Below are positions 48,163-57,042 of a DNA stretch of 64,000 bases, one piece after another. Position 1 is the first letter of the stretch. Every line of letters begins with the position of its first letter. The notes beneath the pieces are model-generated. The model was not told the origin of the DNA. It saw only the letters and a program-made list of their open reading frames with translations, and made no database searches. Source of the stretch: Lacticaseibacillus brantae DSM 23927. Its GTDB lineage: Bacteria > Bacillota > Bacilli > Lactobacillales > Lactobacillaceae. The stretch is taken from assembly GCF_001436115.1 (NCBI RefSeq), contig NZ_AYZQ01000004.1, positions 124,001 through 188,000 of the forward strand, written 5' to 3'. The position numbers and the translations under genes were made by a program.

Positions 48163-49569
48163 TTATTTTGCCAGCAAACTGATGGCTTCAGCATAGATAG
48201 CGACAGCTTGGATGATGTCGTCAATAGCCATGTATTCATTCGCCTGATGCATCACGTTTTCGCGGTCGGGCATTAAAGCCCCAAAAGCTACCCCACGGTC
48301 GATAATCCGACCATAAGTCCCGCCACCGATGACTTGCTCGTGGCCAGGTAGACCAGTTTGACGTTCGAAGACATCCAGCAAGGTTTTGACTAATGGATCG
48401 TCACCAGAAACATAGTGTGGGCCTTGGGCGTGGCCATTCACAGCCACGCTCACGACATCGGCACCCAGGGTAGTTTCAATTTGGTCACGAATCTTGCTGT
48501 CATCAGTACCTTGTGGATAACGGACATTAATCATGATGGTTTGGGGGCCATCTTGGCTAAAGCTGAACATGTCAGGACTAGCCGTTAGGTCACCCATCAA
48601 TTTATCAGTGTAGTTAATCCCCAATTTGTGACCGCGTGAATCATCATGCATGAAGTCAGCGATTAACCGCAGATAGGTTTTGCCAGCAGGATCAAAGTCA
48701 AAGCCGTTTAAGAAGGTCGCCAGGTAAGTGGCCGCATTAACCCCAACTTTTGGTTCTTGGGCATGGGCGCCTTTACCTTCAAGGCTAACAGTAGCCGTTT
48801 GGCCATCCGTTGCCACTTGTGCTTTCACATGATTAGCAGCTGCGAAGGCTTGTAACTGATCTTCAAAATCATTTGGTAATGTGCCAGCAATGGTGGCTTC
48901 AGCGTTTTGAGGGACCATATTGACCCGGATACCAGAGGTAAAACCGGTCAAAGTCAAAGCTGCGCTCTTAGCGGCAATTGGCAATAACTTAACGGCAAAA
49001 GTCGCAATCCCTTTTTCACCATTGATAATTGGGAATTCTGCATCAGGTGAGAACCCAAAATCTGGGGCTGGCTGCACTTCTAAGTACCGGTTAATGCCAA
49101 CCCATTCGGATTCTTCGTCAGTCCCGATAATGAAATGGATTTTCTTGTTAATAGGCAGGCCCAAATCCTTAATCATTTTAAGGGCATAATAAGCGGCAAT
49201 GCTTGGGCCCTTATCGTCTGAAGAACCACGGGCATAGATGCGGCCGTCTTTAATGACAGGATTAAAGGGGTCAGTGTCCCAACCAGGACCAGCTGGGACA
49301 ACGTCCATGTGACCAAAGAGGCCGAAGATTTCATCTCCGTCACCATATTCAATCCGGCCAGCCACGTTCTCAACGTTTAATGTCTTGAAACCGTCGCGAT
49401 CAGCCAAGGCAAGCATCTGCTTCAAAGCAGCCGCAGGGCCAGGGCCAAGTGGCGCATCAGCCGTTTTGTGTTCAACGTCACGTTCTGAGTCAATCTTCAA
49501 TAAGGTGGTCAAATCATCTAATAATGCTTCTTTATATTTCTTTGCTTCAGCTAACCAATCTGTCGTCAT
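48163..49569 (-). CDS. pepV: Dipeptidase PepV
   Basis: The 468-residue M20 zinc peptidase cleaves a broad range of dipeptides in the cytosol. The family motifs are FGHMDVVPAG (His and Asp zinc ligands), ARGSSDDKGP, TDEESEWVG (catalytic Glu) and a late GGTYGRI. The start MTTDWLAEAKKYKEAL is at 49569 with a modest GCGGGTTAATT ribosome site; the upstream open codons are not used. The exported GDPD gene lies upstream on the same strand with 108 bases between. Confidence 0.94.
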   Translation of the reverse strand: MTTDWLAEAKKYKEALLDDLTTLLKIDSERDVEHKTADAPLGPGPAAALKQMLALADRDGFKTLNVENVAGRIEYGDGDEIFGLFGHMDVVPAGPGWDTDPFNPVIKDGRIYARGSSDDKGPSIAAYYALKMIKDLGLPINKKIHFIIGTDEESEWVGINRYLEVQPAPDFGFSPDAEFPIINGEKGIATFAVKLLPIAAKSAALTLTGFTSGIRVNMVPQNAEATIAGTLPNDFEDQLQAFAAANHVKAQVATDGQTATVSLEGKGAHAQEPKVGVNAATYLATFLNGFDFDPAGKTYLRLIADFMHDDSRGHKLGINYTDKLMGDLTASPDMFSFSQDGPQTIMINVRYPQGTDDSKIRDQIETTLGADVVSVAVNGHAQGPHYVSGDDPLVKTLLDVFERQTGLPGHEQVIGGGTYGRIIDRGVAFGALMPDRENVMHQANEYMAIDDIIQAVAIYAEAISLLAK

Positions 49570-49677
49570 AATTAACCCGCTTTCTTTGTTAGGATAATAC
49601 CAACATACCATATTCAGCCTAGTCTGCATACGGTTCAGCGCTAAAATTATCTGCCCCAAAACAGGCTCTGTTCAGGC

Positions 49678-50967
49678 TCAGAATGGAAATTCAGGCAGGA
49701 CCAGTTTCATGCGCAAAGGCTTTGGCATTTGGTTGTATTGATACAGCCAGAGAGCAGAATGGTTTGCCGCTGGCAGTTGAACATCTTGGCCTTGCACCCA
49801 ACCACCTGGGACTTGCAACCATAAGCGATTGTTATGGATGCGGACGCCAGATACGGGCACGGCCTGGGTATTCGCCAAATGACCACTGACTCGTGTGGGG
49901 TTGAGGGGATTATTGTAAAGGTTTGCGGCCATTAATGGTTGCCGAACTTGTACCCTTTGCCGACTAAACAAACTGGCCCAGCCAGCTTGAGGGGCGAGGT
50001 TGATTGTTTCGGCTGGAACAAAAGCATTTTGTCCGATGCGGTAGTAGGTTTGGCCTTGCACAATGACTTGCCCAATCACCGTCACCGCTTCGTCAGGCTT
50101 AATCTGTTTGGCTTTCAAGGTGGGTTGATAAGGGTTCATGTAGACGGGTAACGTGCTTTGGCTCGTATTGGTCGCCAGGTCATCAAGCGGCGTAATCGTA
50201 GCCTTGGCTTTCAAGTGCTTGAAATCAGCGCCAAGGCCCGGGTAGTTGGTGACCACCCCGTCGATATTTAAGTTGACCAGCCAATTCCACAGGGCACGGT
50301 TCTCATTCATCTCGTCCCAGATATAGACCTTTTGGCCGATATAGTGGAGGTCATCGACAAGCTTTTGATTAATTAATTCAGAGCTAATATTGACACCTGT
50401 CACATAAGGAAAGACGGCAAAGGTAATCCGCTTGAGCGAGCCGACAATGAAAATTCTGGGGATATCCGGTGCCAGCTGTTGCAGGCGTTTAAGACTAGCG
50501 AGTGAAAATGAATGGAACATCACGCGCTTGTCCATATGGTACTGGTGAATCAAGGCGACCAATTTAGCTTCTAAATTGGGATGAGGCTCATCACTACTAA
50601 TCTTGGTCTCGATGAGGAACTTTTGCGAGCCAGTTTGATAATGGCTAAAGATTTCGGCGAGCGAATGAACTGGCTCGCCATTTTTGGTATGATATTGTTG
50701 GATTTGTTGGCTTGTGCTTTGGCTAATCAGGCGATTAGCACCGGTCATTCGTTGCAGGCTGTCATCGTGTTGAACGAAAAGCTGACCATCACGACTTTCG
50801 TGGATGTCGAATTCAACGTAATCAGCTCCCTGATTGAATGCACTGTCAAAACTTTGAAAAGTTTCTTCGGGATAATTCGTTGGGTCGCCGCGGTGGCCGA
50901 TCACTGTAAATCCGGTGAGTAACCAAAAGCTCGCCAGGAAAAATATAAGCGTACTGAAACGTGACAT
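49678..50967 (-). CDS. Exported glycerophosphodiester phosphodiesterase with cell-wall-binding repeats
   Basis: The 430-residue protein has a signal-peptide-like N-terminal hydrophobic helix (about 5-22), a GDPD catalytic domain (about 23-260; HRGDPTNYPEE, EFDIHESRDG, FLIETKI) and a C-terminal ~170-residue tail with SH3/SLAP-like motifs (YYRIGQNAFVPAE, LWLQVPGGWVQG). The family releases glycerol-3-phosphate from deacylated lipids or teichoic acid; the extra tail suggests wall attachment. GAGTCCCGCTAC follows AAAGG before the ATG at 50967. It diverges from rbsK. Confidence 0.86.
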   Translation of the reverse strand: MSRFSTLIFFLASFWLLTGFTVIGHRGDPTNYPEETFQSFDSAFNQGADYVEFDIHESRDGQLFVQHDDSLQRMTGANRLISQSTSQQIQQYHTKNGEPVHSLAEIFSHYQTGSQKFLIETKISSDEPHPNLEAKLVALIHQYHMDKRVMFHSFSLASLKRLQQLAPDIPRIFIVGSLKRITFAVFPYVTGVNISSELINQKLVDDLHYIGQKVYIWDEMNENRALWNWLVNLNIDGVVTNYPGLGADFKHLKAKATITPLDDLATNTSQSTLPVYMNPYQPTLKAKQIKPDEAVTVIGQVIVQGQTYYRIGQNAFVPAETINLAPQAGWASLFSRQRVQVRQPLMAANLYNNPLNPTRVSGHLANTQAVPVSGVRIHNNRLWLQVPGGWVQGQDVQLPAANHSALWLYQYNQMPKPLRMKLVLPEFPF

Positions 50968-51052
50968 GTAGCGGGACTCCTTTGGTTCAGAATACCTAGA
51001 CCTTATCACGAAGTGGACCGCTAAACAAATATCTGCAAGGGGAGAATAAGTG

Positions 51053-51952
51053 ATGAAAGTCATCATGATTGGTAGCATTAATTTAGATGAAACTTTGCGG
51101 GTCGAACACTTACCTGTGAAGGGTGAAACCCAGTTCGTCGATGGTATTGATCAGGCTGTGGGCGGCAAAGGGGCAAACCAAGCCGTGGCGGCTGTTCGCG
51201 GTGGTGCGACGGTGCAATTTATTGGCCGGGTGGGCAGTGATGCCATTGGGGCTGACTTAACAGCTAAACTAGCAGCGACGGGGGTTGATACAACTGAGCT
51301 ACAGCCGACAGCTGGACAAAGTAGCGGTCGGGCTTTGATTATGGTCGATACTTCGGGCGATAACACGATTTCCGTTATTAGTGGGGCTAACCAGGCACTA
51401 ACACCAGCGGACACCACCAACTTCACCCAGGCAGATGTGGTCATGGCCACTTTTGAAACGCCGATTGCAGCTACGGTAGCCGCCTTCAAACAGGCCAAAG
51501 CCATTGGGGCAACCACGATTCTTAACCCCGCACCTGCAAAGACGAACGTCCCTGATGAGTTGTGGTCATTATGTGACTATGTCATTCCAAATGAGACCGA
51601 AGCGCAAAGCCTCACAGGCATCATTCCGGATACCGAAGCCCATCAACAGCAGGCTGCCGCTTGGTTCTTTGAACACGGCGTCACACATGTGCTCATCACT
51701 TTAGGCGACCAAGGGGTGTTCGTGGCTGATGCTAAGGCGCAGAATTGGGTGCCAGCTTTCAAGGTTGTGGCGATTGATGCCACAGCGGCCGGAGACACTT
51801 TCATCGGGCATCTCGTCGCCAAGTTAGATCATCCATTGGCGCAAGCTGTGCGATTTGCTAGCGCAGCGTCAGCGCTAACCGTCCAGACGTTAGGCGCCCA
51901 GCCGGCGATTCCGACTGCGGCGGCCGTCGAAAAGTTTATGGAGGCACGTTAA
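51053..51952 (+). CDS. rbsK: Ribokinase (PfkB family)
   Basis: The 299-residue sugar kinase phosphorylates ribose at O5. It has the N-terminal GSINLDET and GGKGANQAVAAVRGG signatures, and the C-terminal DATAAGDTFIGHL motif with the catalytic Asp. AAGGGGAGAATAAGTG precedes the ATG; a GTG one codon earlier is possible. No ribose transporter or regulator is adjacent, so ribose may come in by another route or from nucleoside turnover. It overlaps the next start (TAATG). Confidence 0.92.
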   Translation: MKVIMIGSINLDETLRVEHLPVKGETQFVDGIDQAVGGKGANQAVAAVRGGATVQFIGRVGSDAIGADLTAKLAATGVDTTELQPTAGQSSGRALIMVDTSGDNTISVISGANQALTPADTTNFTQADVVMATFETPIAATVAAFKQAKAIGATTILNPAPAKTNVPDELWSLCDYVIPNETEAQSLTGIIPDTEAHQQQAAAWFFEHGVTHVLITLGDQGVFVADAKAQNWVPAFKVVAIDATAAGDTFIGHLVAKLDHPLAQAVRFASAASALTVQTLGAQPAIPTAAAVEKFMEAR

Positions 51953-52266
51953 TGAGTGAGAAGTATCAGACCTTTGATTTAATTCAAGAAATAGTGCGTA
52001 ACGACGGGACTCGCTATTACGAACTGGGCAATATTTTTATGAACGGCCAGGCCGAACAGGCAGCACTTAGTGGGCTCATTAAAGAAGTTCGAATCATGCA
52101 GCTGAACATTCCCCATTCAAATGCGGTGGGCCGATACGAAACCTATATCAACGATAATTATTCATTTCCAAATGAAAAGCCGACGGAATGGATTGAATGG
52201 GCAAAACCCGACGGTCCAATTCGTGCGGCTTACGATGAAATATTGAGTCAAAATCACATTGGGTGA
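51952..52266 (+). CDS. Unknown protein, 104 residues, coupled to rbsK
   Basis: Not recognised. It is a soluble, acidic, aromatic-rich sequence (MSEKYQTFDLIQEIVRNDG start; NDNYSFPNEKPTEWIEWAKP in the second half), with no membrane segment and no catalytic motif I know. Its ATG overlaps the rbsK stop (TAATG), so it is translated with rbsK. Its last 13 bases overlap the end of the convergent small gene. I infer a real gene from the coupling and from good codon use, not from homology. Confidence 0.6.
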   Translation: MSEKYQTFDLIQEIVRNDGTRYYELGNIFMNGQAEQAALSGLIKEVRIMQLNIPHSNAVGRYETYINDNYSFPNEKPTEWIEWAKPDGPIRAAYDEILSQNHIG

Positions 52267-52496
52267 GCTTGGAGCTTCTTCTCTAACTGTGTTGCCTCAT
52301 CGGCGTGATAGAAATGCAGATGTTGTTTCTGATTGACGACGATGAGCAGTTCGTCTGGCTGAAAGTCAAGCAATTGGGGATGAGCGTGGGCCAAATCCTG
52401 ATTGATATAAGTGGCCACATCTTCATAAACGGTCACCTGTCGATCTTTTGAGCTAAAGGGTTCTAGACGGTATTTGAGTTTGAGATAAGTATTCAT
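52254..52496 (-). CDS. Unknown small protein, 80 residues
   Basis: Not recognised. A soluble protein, begins MNTYLKLKYRLEPFSSKDRQVTVYEDVATY, rich in His and Gln, ends in a short charged helix (ADEATQLEKKLQAH). Two adjacent ATGs exist; the second (52496) is spaced best (five bases) from GGAGG. Its 3' end overlaps the convergent 104-residue gene by 13 bases. Confidence 0.6.
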   Translation of the reverse strand: MNTYLKLKYRLEPFSSKDRQVTVYEDVATYINQDLAHAHPQLLDFQPDELLIVVNQKQHLHFYHADEATQLEKKLQAHPM

Positions 52497-52620
52497 CATG
52501 GCCTCCTGAAGTCTTTGCTTTCATTATACGGTTTGACTAGCCAATGCCCAACAATTGAGTGCGCGGGTTTGAATTTTTAGCGGTAGGCCAGTAAGGTATG
52601 CCTAGAGAGGAGTCGGTTTG

Positions 52621-53673
52621 ATGATTAAGAAGTATTGGCGCTGGTTACTGATTCTGCTACCGGTAGCCACATTTCTGGCCGCACGGTTTGATGCCCCACT
52701 CTATAGCACGCCAGTGGCGCAAGTGACACGAGTGACTGCGAGTGCTTCTCAAACTGAGACTGACAGTAACAGCAATGAAGACCGCCTCATTACTCAACGG
52801 GTTCAAGCCCGGTTGTTAAATGGTCCGGGTGGCACAATTGCGTTGACGAATACTTACACGGCGAGTCAAGCCTTAGATTTTCCTTTGCGGGTCGGCAGCC
52901 AAATTTTTGTCACAAAAATACACGGTCAGTATCAGTTAAAAGATGACAAGCGCGATGCAATCTTACTGACTGTGGCGATGTGTCTGATTGTGCTGATGAT
53001 TCTGGTGTTGCGCCGGCACTTCTGGGTCACACTGGCGAGTATCGTGATCAATACCGCAATTTTCTTGTTAGTGGTCCATGTGGATATCAGTAATCAATCG
53101 ATTAACGCTTGGCTGATTTTTAGTGGCTTGGCAATTGTTTTCACACTGGTCACAGCGGCCTTTATCGTTGGGGTGAATCGCCTGATGCTCATTATCAGTG
53201 GGGCCACCGTCGCCGCTACCGTGTTGGCCGTGGCCTTAGGTTATGCAATTTTAAGCCTGACCGGCTATAATGGCGTCCATCTGGAAACCGTCAAGTATGT
53301 GACGCAAGCACCGCAGCTTCTATTTTATGTCCAAATTGTTGTGGGTGCCTTAGGGGCCGTGCTGGATGTTGCTGGAGATATCGCTGTTAGCGTTTATCCC
53401 CAAGCGATTGGCCGTCGAGATAAATTCCGTAATGGGATGGCCGTTGGCCGCGCTGTGTTGGGACCGCTGATTGGCGTTTTAATGATGATTTTTGTGGCAG
53501 GCACTTTTGCCGAGGCGGTGTTGTGGCTAAGAAATGGTAATGCCGTTGGCCAAACAATTGAATGGGTCATGGGCTTAGGCTTAGCCCAATCGTTGATTTC
53601 AGCCTTTGGTATTGTCCTGGCAGTTCCGTTGACCAGTGGTGCCATGGCATTTGTAAAGCAGGTGGACGCATGA
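52621..53673 (+). CDS. YibE/F family membrane protein, first of a pair
   Basis: The 350-residue protein has an N-terminal signal-anchor helix, an extracytoplasmic beta-rich domain (about 45-105), then about seven membrane helices with the YibE/F core (YVQIVVGALGAVLDVAGDIAVSVYPQ and the AVGRAVLGPLIGVLMMIFVAG block). No function is established for the family. GAGAGGAGTC precedes the ATG at 52621 (a TTG one codon earlier is possible). The end overlaps the next gene (ATGA). Confidence 0.88.
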   Translation: MIKKYWRWLLILLPVATFLAARFDAPLYSTPVAQVTRVTASASQTETDSNSNEDRLITQRVQARLLNGPGGTIALTNTYTASQALDFPLRVGSQIFVTKIHGQYQLKDDKRDAILLTVAMCLIVLMILVLRRHFWVTLASIVINTAIFLLVVHVDISNQSINAWLIFSGLAIVFTLVTAAFIVGVNRLMLIISGATVAATVLAVALGYAILSLTGYNGVHLETVKYVTQAPQLLFYVQIVVGALGAVLDVAGDIAVSVYPQAIGRRDKFRNGMAVGRAVLGPLIGVLMMIFVAGTFAEAVLWLRNGNAVGQTIEWVMGLGLAQSLISAFGIVLAVPLTSGAMAFVKQVDA

Positions 53674-54395
53674 ATGCAATCCTAGCTTTAGGACTGGCCT
53701 TATTAACGTTGCTGATCCTGGTTCAAGGGCGTTATGGCCTAGTCACGCTCATTAGTATCTTAATTAATCTGGGTCTCATGATTTTGACGGTGATTCTGAT
53801 TGCGGGCGGGTTTAATCCGGTCGTTGTCAGTGTCGTGGTGGGTCTAATGATTTTAGCGACGACCATTTTCATGAACCAAGCCAAGCCAGACGTTGCTGGC
53901 CCAGCATTTGTGGCCTCCCTGTTGGTCATGGCCGTTTTTGTCGGCTTAGTTATGCTCGTGTTTTATTTCAGTCAAACGGCTGGCTTTGGCAATGAGGATG
54001 GCGAAACACTTGAAGGTTTCTCCACCGCCATTGGAGTTAGTTTCCAACAGATTCTGATTGCCACTGGCTTGATGAGTACTCTGGGGGCGATTGCTGAAGC
54101 CGCGATTGCAGTCTCGGCTGGGTTGGCAACCAACGAGATTCAACCGGGGGCTGGTCAATCAGCGATGTTAGCCGAAATCATTGGAACTGCAATAAACACT
54201 TTGTTCTTTGGTTTCTTTGGGGGCTTTTCGGCCTTGTTTATCTGGTTTGCTCGGTTATCATATTCATTCAGTCAAATTATTAACAATAAAGTCTTTGTGG
54301 GTGAACTCCTCGAAGTGCTGCTGGCAGTCATTGCGGTGATCATGACCGTACCGACCACGGCTTGGATAGTTCATTCACGACAACGAAGAGGGTAG
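53670..54395 (+). CDS. YibE/F family membrane protein, second of a pair
   Basis: The 241-residue polytopic protein has about six to seven helices and the YibE/F motif LIATGLMSTLGAIAEAAIAVSAGLATNE (about 130-160). It lacks the N-terminal extracytoplasmic domain of its partner. The translational overlap and repeated occurrence as a pair suggest a heteromeric complex. GGTGGACGC precedes the ATG at 53670; the longer open frame overlaps the first gene. Confidence 0.88.
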   Translation: MNAILALGLALLTLLILVQGRYGLVTLISILINLGLMILTVILIAGGFNPVVVSVVVGLMILATTIFMNQAKPDVAGPAFVASLLVMAVFVGLVMLVFYFSQTAGFGNEDGETLEGFSTAIGVSFQQILIATGLMSTLGAIAEAAIAVSAGLATNEIQPGAGQSAMLAEIIGTAINTLFFGFFGGFSALFIWFARLSYSFSQIINNKVFVGELLEVLLAVIAVIMTVPTTAWIVHSRQRRG

Positions 54396-54399
54396 TCTC

Positions 54400-55002
54400 G
54401 TGGAATTTTATATTTCAGACACGCATTTTTTTCATACTGATTTATTAGGGGACAATGACTTTGCACCCCGACTATTCGAAAATACTGCGGCCATGGACGC
54501 CGCGATGGTCAATGCCTGGAACGCTAGGGTTGACGACAATGATGTCGTTTACCATCTCGGCGACATTGCCATGAATCCAGAGAATGTGCCAACCAATCAA
54601 CAGATTTTCGATCAGATTAAGCAGTTGAACGGGCGGATTGTGTTCATTAAAGGTAATCATGACTATCGGGCCTTGTTTAAATTCTTGCAGCAAAATGACC
54701 CCGGCTGGCATGGCCAGCCTCGTTATCAATTCTTTGACGTCGGGACGATTGTTAAAGACAGTCATACCCAATTGTTTCTGACGCACTATCCGCTGTTGAT
54801 GGGGATTGTCAACCAAACCCTTAATCTTCATGGCCACATTCATCACAGCAGTGTGCCCGTCGCTGAGAACATTAATGTCGGCGTTGATGCGCCAGAACGC
54901 GACTTGTTGTCAGAATCATTACCTTGGGGGAGTCCATTAACAGCCGCCGAAATTTTTGAGATTTATGCTGCCAAAAAGGCTGCGTTGGCCAAGAACCGCT
55001 AA
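54400..55002 (+). CDS. Metallophosphoesterase, 200 residues
   Basis: Calcineurin-like phosphoesterase with the full set of metal motifs: SDTHFFHTD, HLGDIA, KGNHDY, LTHYPL and HGHIHH. Length and the phage-like HFFHTD form resemble phosphatases of the YvnB/serine-threonine-phosphatase-like group, with unknown substrate. It starts with GTG at 54400, four bases after the YibE/F gene. GAAGAGGGTAGTCTC gives only a fair ribosome site. Confidence 0.85.
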   Translation: MEFYISDTHFFHTDLLGDNDFAPRLFENTAAMDAAMVNAWNARVDDNDVVYHLGDIAMNPENVPTNQQIFDQIKQLNGRIVFIKGNHDYRALFKFLQQNDPGWHGQPRYQFFDVGTIVKDSHTQLFLTHYPLLMGIVNQTLNLHGHIHHSSVPVAENINVGVDAPERDLLSESLPWGSPLTAAEIFEIYAAKKAALAKNR

Positions 55003-55058
55003 TCCGGTGGCGTTGACCCCGGCGGCGTCTTGCCATAGTATGAGAGGAGGTTCACATC

Positions 55059-56456
55059 ATCGAACAGATAACAATTTTGCATACGAATGATATTCATTCC
55101 CATTTCGAGAATTGGCCAAAAATCCGCCGGTACTTGCAGCAGACGAAGGCTGAAGCGGAAAGCCAGGGCCAGACAGTCTTAACTTTTGATGATGGGGATG
55201 CCATGGATCGGTTCCACCCCTTGTCGGAGGCGACCAATGGTCAGGCCAACATTCAGCTACTCAATACTGTGGCTTATGATGCGGTAACCATCGGTAATAA
55301 TGAAGGCATTGGTAATTCTCACGCCGATCTTGAAGCGTTATACAGCCAGGCCAACTTTCCGGTTGTGCTCGGGAACCTTTTTGAACCTGATGGCACCCGG
55401 CCGGCATTTGCCCAACCAGTCGTGTATAAAACCACCCCGGCGGGCACTCGAATTGCAATCATTGGGTTCACTGCGCCATTCTTTCTGACCTACGGGCCCA
55501 ATGGGTGGTTAGTGAAGGCGGTTGGCGATGTGCTACCTGACTTGCTTAATCAGATTGCTGGCAGCTATGACGTGTTGATTATGTTGTCGCATTTGGGTCT
55601 GTCGACTGATCGATATCTCGCGGCAAAATATCCCAAAATTGATGTCATCATTGGCGGCCATACGCACCACTTGCTTGAACATGGCGAGCTGGTCGGCCAT
55701 ACTTTACTGACCGCAGCGGAAAAATACGGCCATTATGTCGGTCGCATCCAATTGGTTTTAAACGACAACCATCAGATTACGCAGCAAACAGCCGTCGCTG
55801 TCAAAACCAGTACGCTACCAGCTGAGCCTGAGGATGACCAAGAAATCGCCAACTATCTACGTGAAGGCCATGCGCTCTTAGCCAAAGAACCAGTGGCTTT
55901 CTTGCCTGAAAGCTTCTCAATTGATTATGATGGGCCATCACCATTACTTGACTTGGGGTTGAAGGCAATTGCCGAAGCTGGTCAGACCAGTGCTAGCTTA
56001 CTGAATGCGGGGTTATTTCTCGATAACTTACCCGCGGGCCTCATTACGCGCGACACCCTGCATCGGCTGCTACCTCATCCCATGCACCTCATGCGGGTGA
56101 CCTTGAGGGGGCAAGACTTATGGCGTTTGATGATGGAAGTCGAGAAAAACCGGATGTTTTTGCGACATTTCCACATGGTGGGGATGAGCTTCCGCGGCAA
56201 AATCTTTGGGGACATCGGGGCTTTCGGTATGACGACGAATCATAAGCGCCAGGTTATTTGGAATGGTCAAGCATTACGACCAGATACGTTATATACGTTC
56301 ACCACGGTGGATCATTTCTTGTTTATTCCCTTTTTTCCAACAATCGAAATTATGGGGGACAATGATTTGTTGTTCCCAAACTTCCTGCGTGATAGTCTAG
56401 CCGACTATTTAGCGCAACATTTCCCGTTACCTGCAAATAAGGAGGAACGTCCTTGA
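55059..56456 (+). CDS. yunD: 5'-nucleotidase / UDP-sugar hydrolase family protein (YunD-like), probable AUC start
   Basis: The 465-residue two-domain enzyme has the metallophosphatase motifs LHTNDIHSH, DDGDAMD, GNNEG, LSHLG and GGHTHH, and a 5'-nucleotidase C-terminal domain (about 250-450). There is no signal peptide, so it is cytosolic, as YunD. The first ATG/GTG/TTG in frame is TTG at 55077, which removes the first beta strand. AGGAGG at 55045-55050 is five to eight bases before ATC ATC GAA CAG (55056-55067), and the expected N-terminus is (M)EQITILHTNDIHSH. ATC at 55059 is therefore used here. The start is uncertain, the gene is not. Confidence 0.85.
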   Translation: MEQITILHTNDIHSHFENWPKIRRYLQQTKAEAESQGQTVLTFDDGDAMDRFHPLSEATNGQANIQLLNTVAYDAVTIGNNEGIGNSHADLEALYSQANFPVVLGNLFEPDGTRPAFAQPVVYKTTPAGTRIAIIGFTAPFFLTYGPNGWLVKAVGDVLPDLLNQIAGSYDVLIMLSHLGLSTDRYLAAKYPKIDVIIGGHTHHLLEHGELVGHTLLTAAEKYGHYVGRIQLVLNDNHQITQQTAVAVKTSTLPAEPEDDQEIANYLREGHALLAKEPVAFLPESFSIDYDGPSPLLDLGLKAIAEAGQTSASLLNAGLFLDNLPAGLITRDTLHRLLPHPMHLMRVTLRGQDLWRLMMEVEKNRMFLRHFHMVGMSFRGKIFGDIGAFGMTTNHKRQVIWNGQALRPDTLYTFTTVDHFLFIPFFPTIEIMGDNDLLFPNFLRDSLADYLAQHFPLPANKEERP

Positions 56457-57031
56457 CCACAGAAACACAGGCTCCATTAGAAAGTGAACTGGCGCAATTG
56501 GTGACCCCAGAAACAACCAGTCGAGTTGTCCGGCAAACGTCTGAAATGATTACGATTGACCAACGCCGCTACCAAATCGATGTTGACGTGAAGCAGGCCT
56601 TTGATGCTGAGGCGCTCGATAAGCGGTACAACGATATTCTGGATAAATATGATTATATCGTTGGCGATTGGGGCTATGATCAATTACGCTTGCGGGGCTT
56701 CTATAAAGCGGGTAATCGGCATGCCAATAAAGATCAGTTGATTGACACACTGGAAGACTATCTTTATGAATACTGTAATTTTGGCTGTGCGTATTTTGTT
56801 CTGGCCCGAATCGATGCCCCAGCCAAACCAGCCAACAATCGGCGACCACGCGCTAAAGGTGAGAAGCCCCGGTCAAATAACAAGCCCAAACAGGCACCCA
56901 AAGCAAATGCGAAACCATATAGTGAAAAACGTGCTCGGCCCAAGAAGGTTCAGGGTGAGGCAAAGACAACTGGCACCAAACCGCGCAAACGACACTTTAC
57001 CATTCGCCAGCGCGAAACTGAGACAAAGTAG
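56453..57031 (+). CDS. YutD family protein (DUF1027)
   Basis: The 192-residue protein has the YutD core (about 30-115; IDQRRYQIDVDVKQAFDAE, DYIVGDWGYDQLRLRGFY, YEYCNFGCAYFVL) followed by a long, very basic Lys/Arg/Pro/Ala tail (about 120-192) that is absent in many homologues and may bind nucleic acid. It starts with TTG at 56453 behind AAGGAGGAACGTCC, overlapping the yunD stop. The yunD-yutD-yutF-lit order is conserved in lactic acid bacteria. Function is unknown. Confidence 0.85.
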   Translation: MTTETQAPLESELAQLVTPETTSRVVRQTSEMITIDQRRYQIDVDVKQAFDAEALDKRYNDILDKYDYIVGDWGYDQLRLRGFYKAGNRHANKDQLIDTLEDYLYEYCNFGCAYFVLARIDAPAKPANNRRPRAKGEKPRSNNKPKQAPKANAKPYSEKRARPKKVQGEAKTTGTKPRKRHFTIRQRETETK

Positions 57032-57042
57032 GGAAGATAGTA

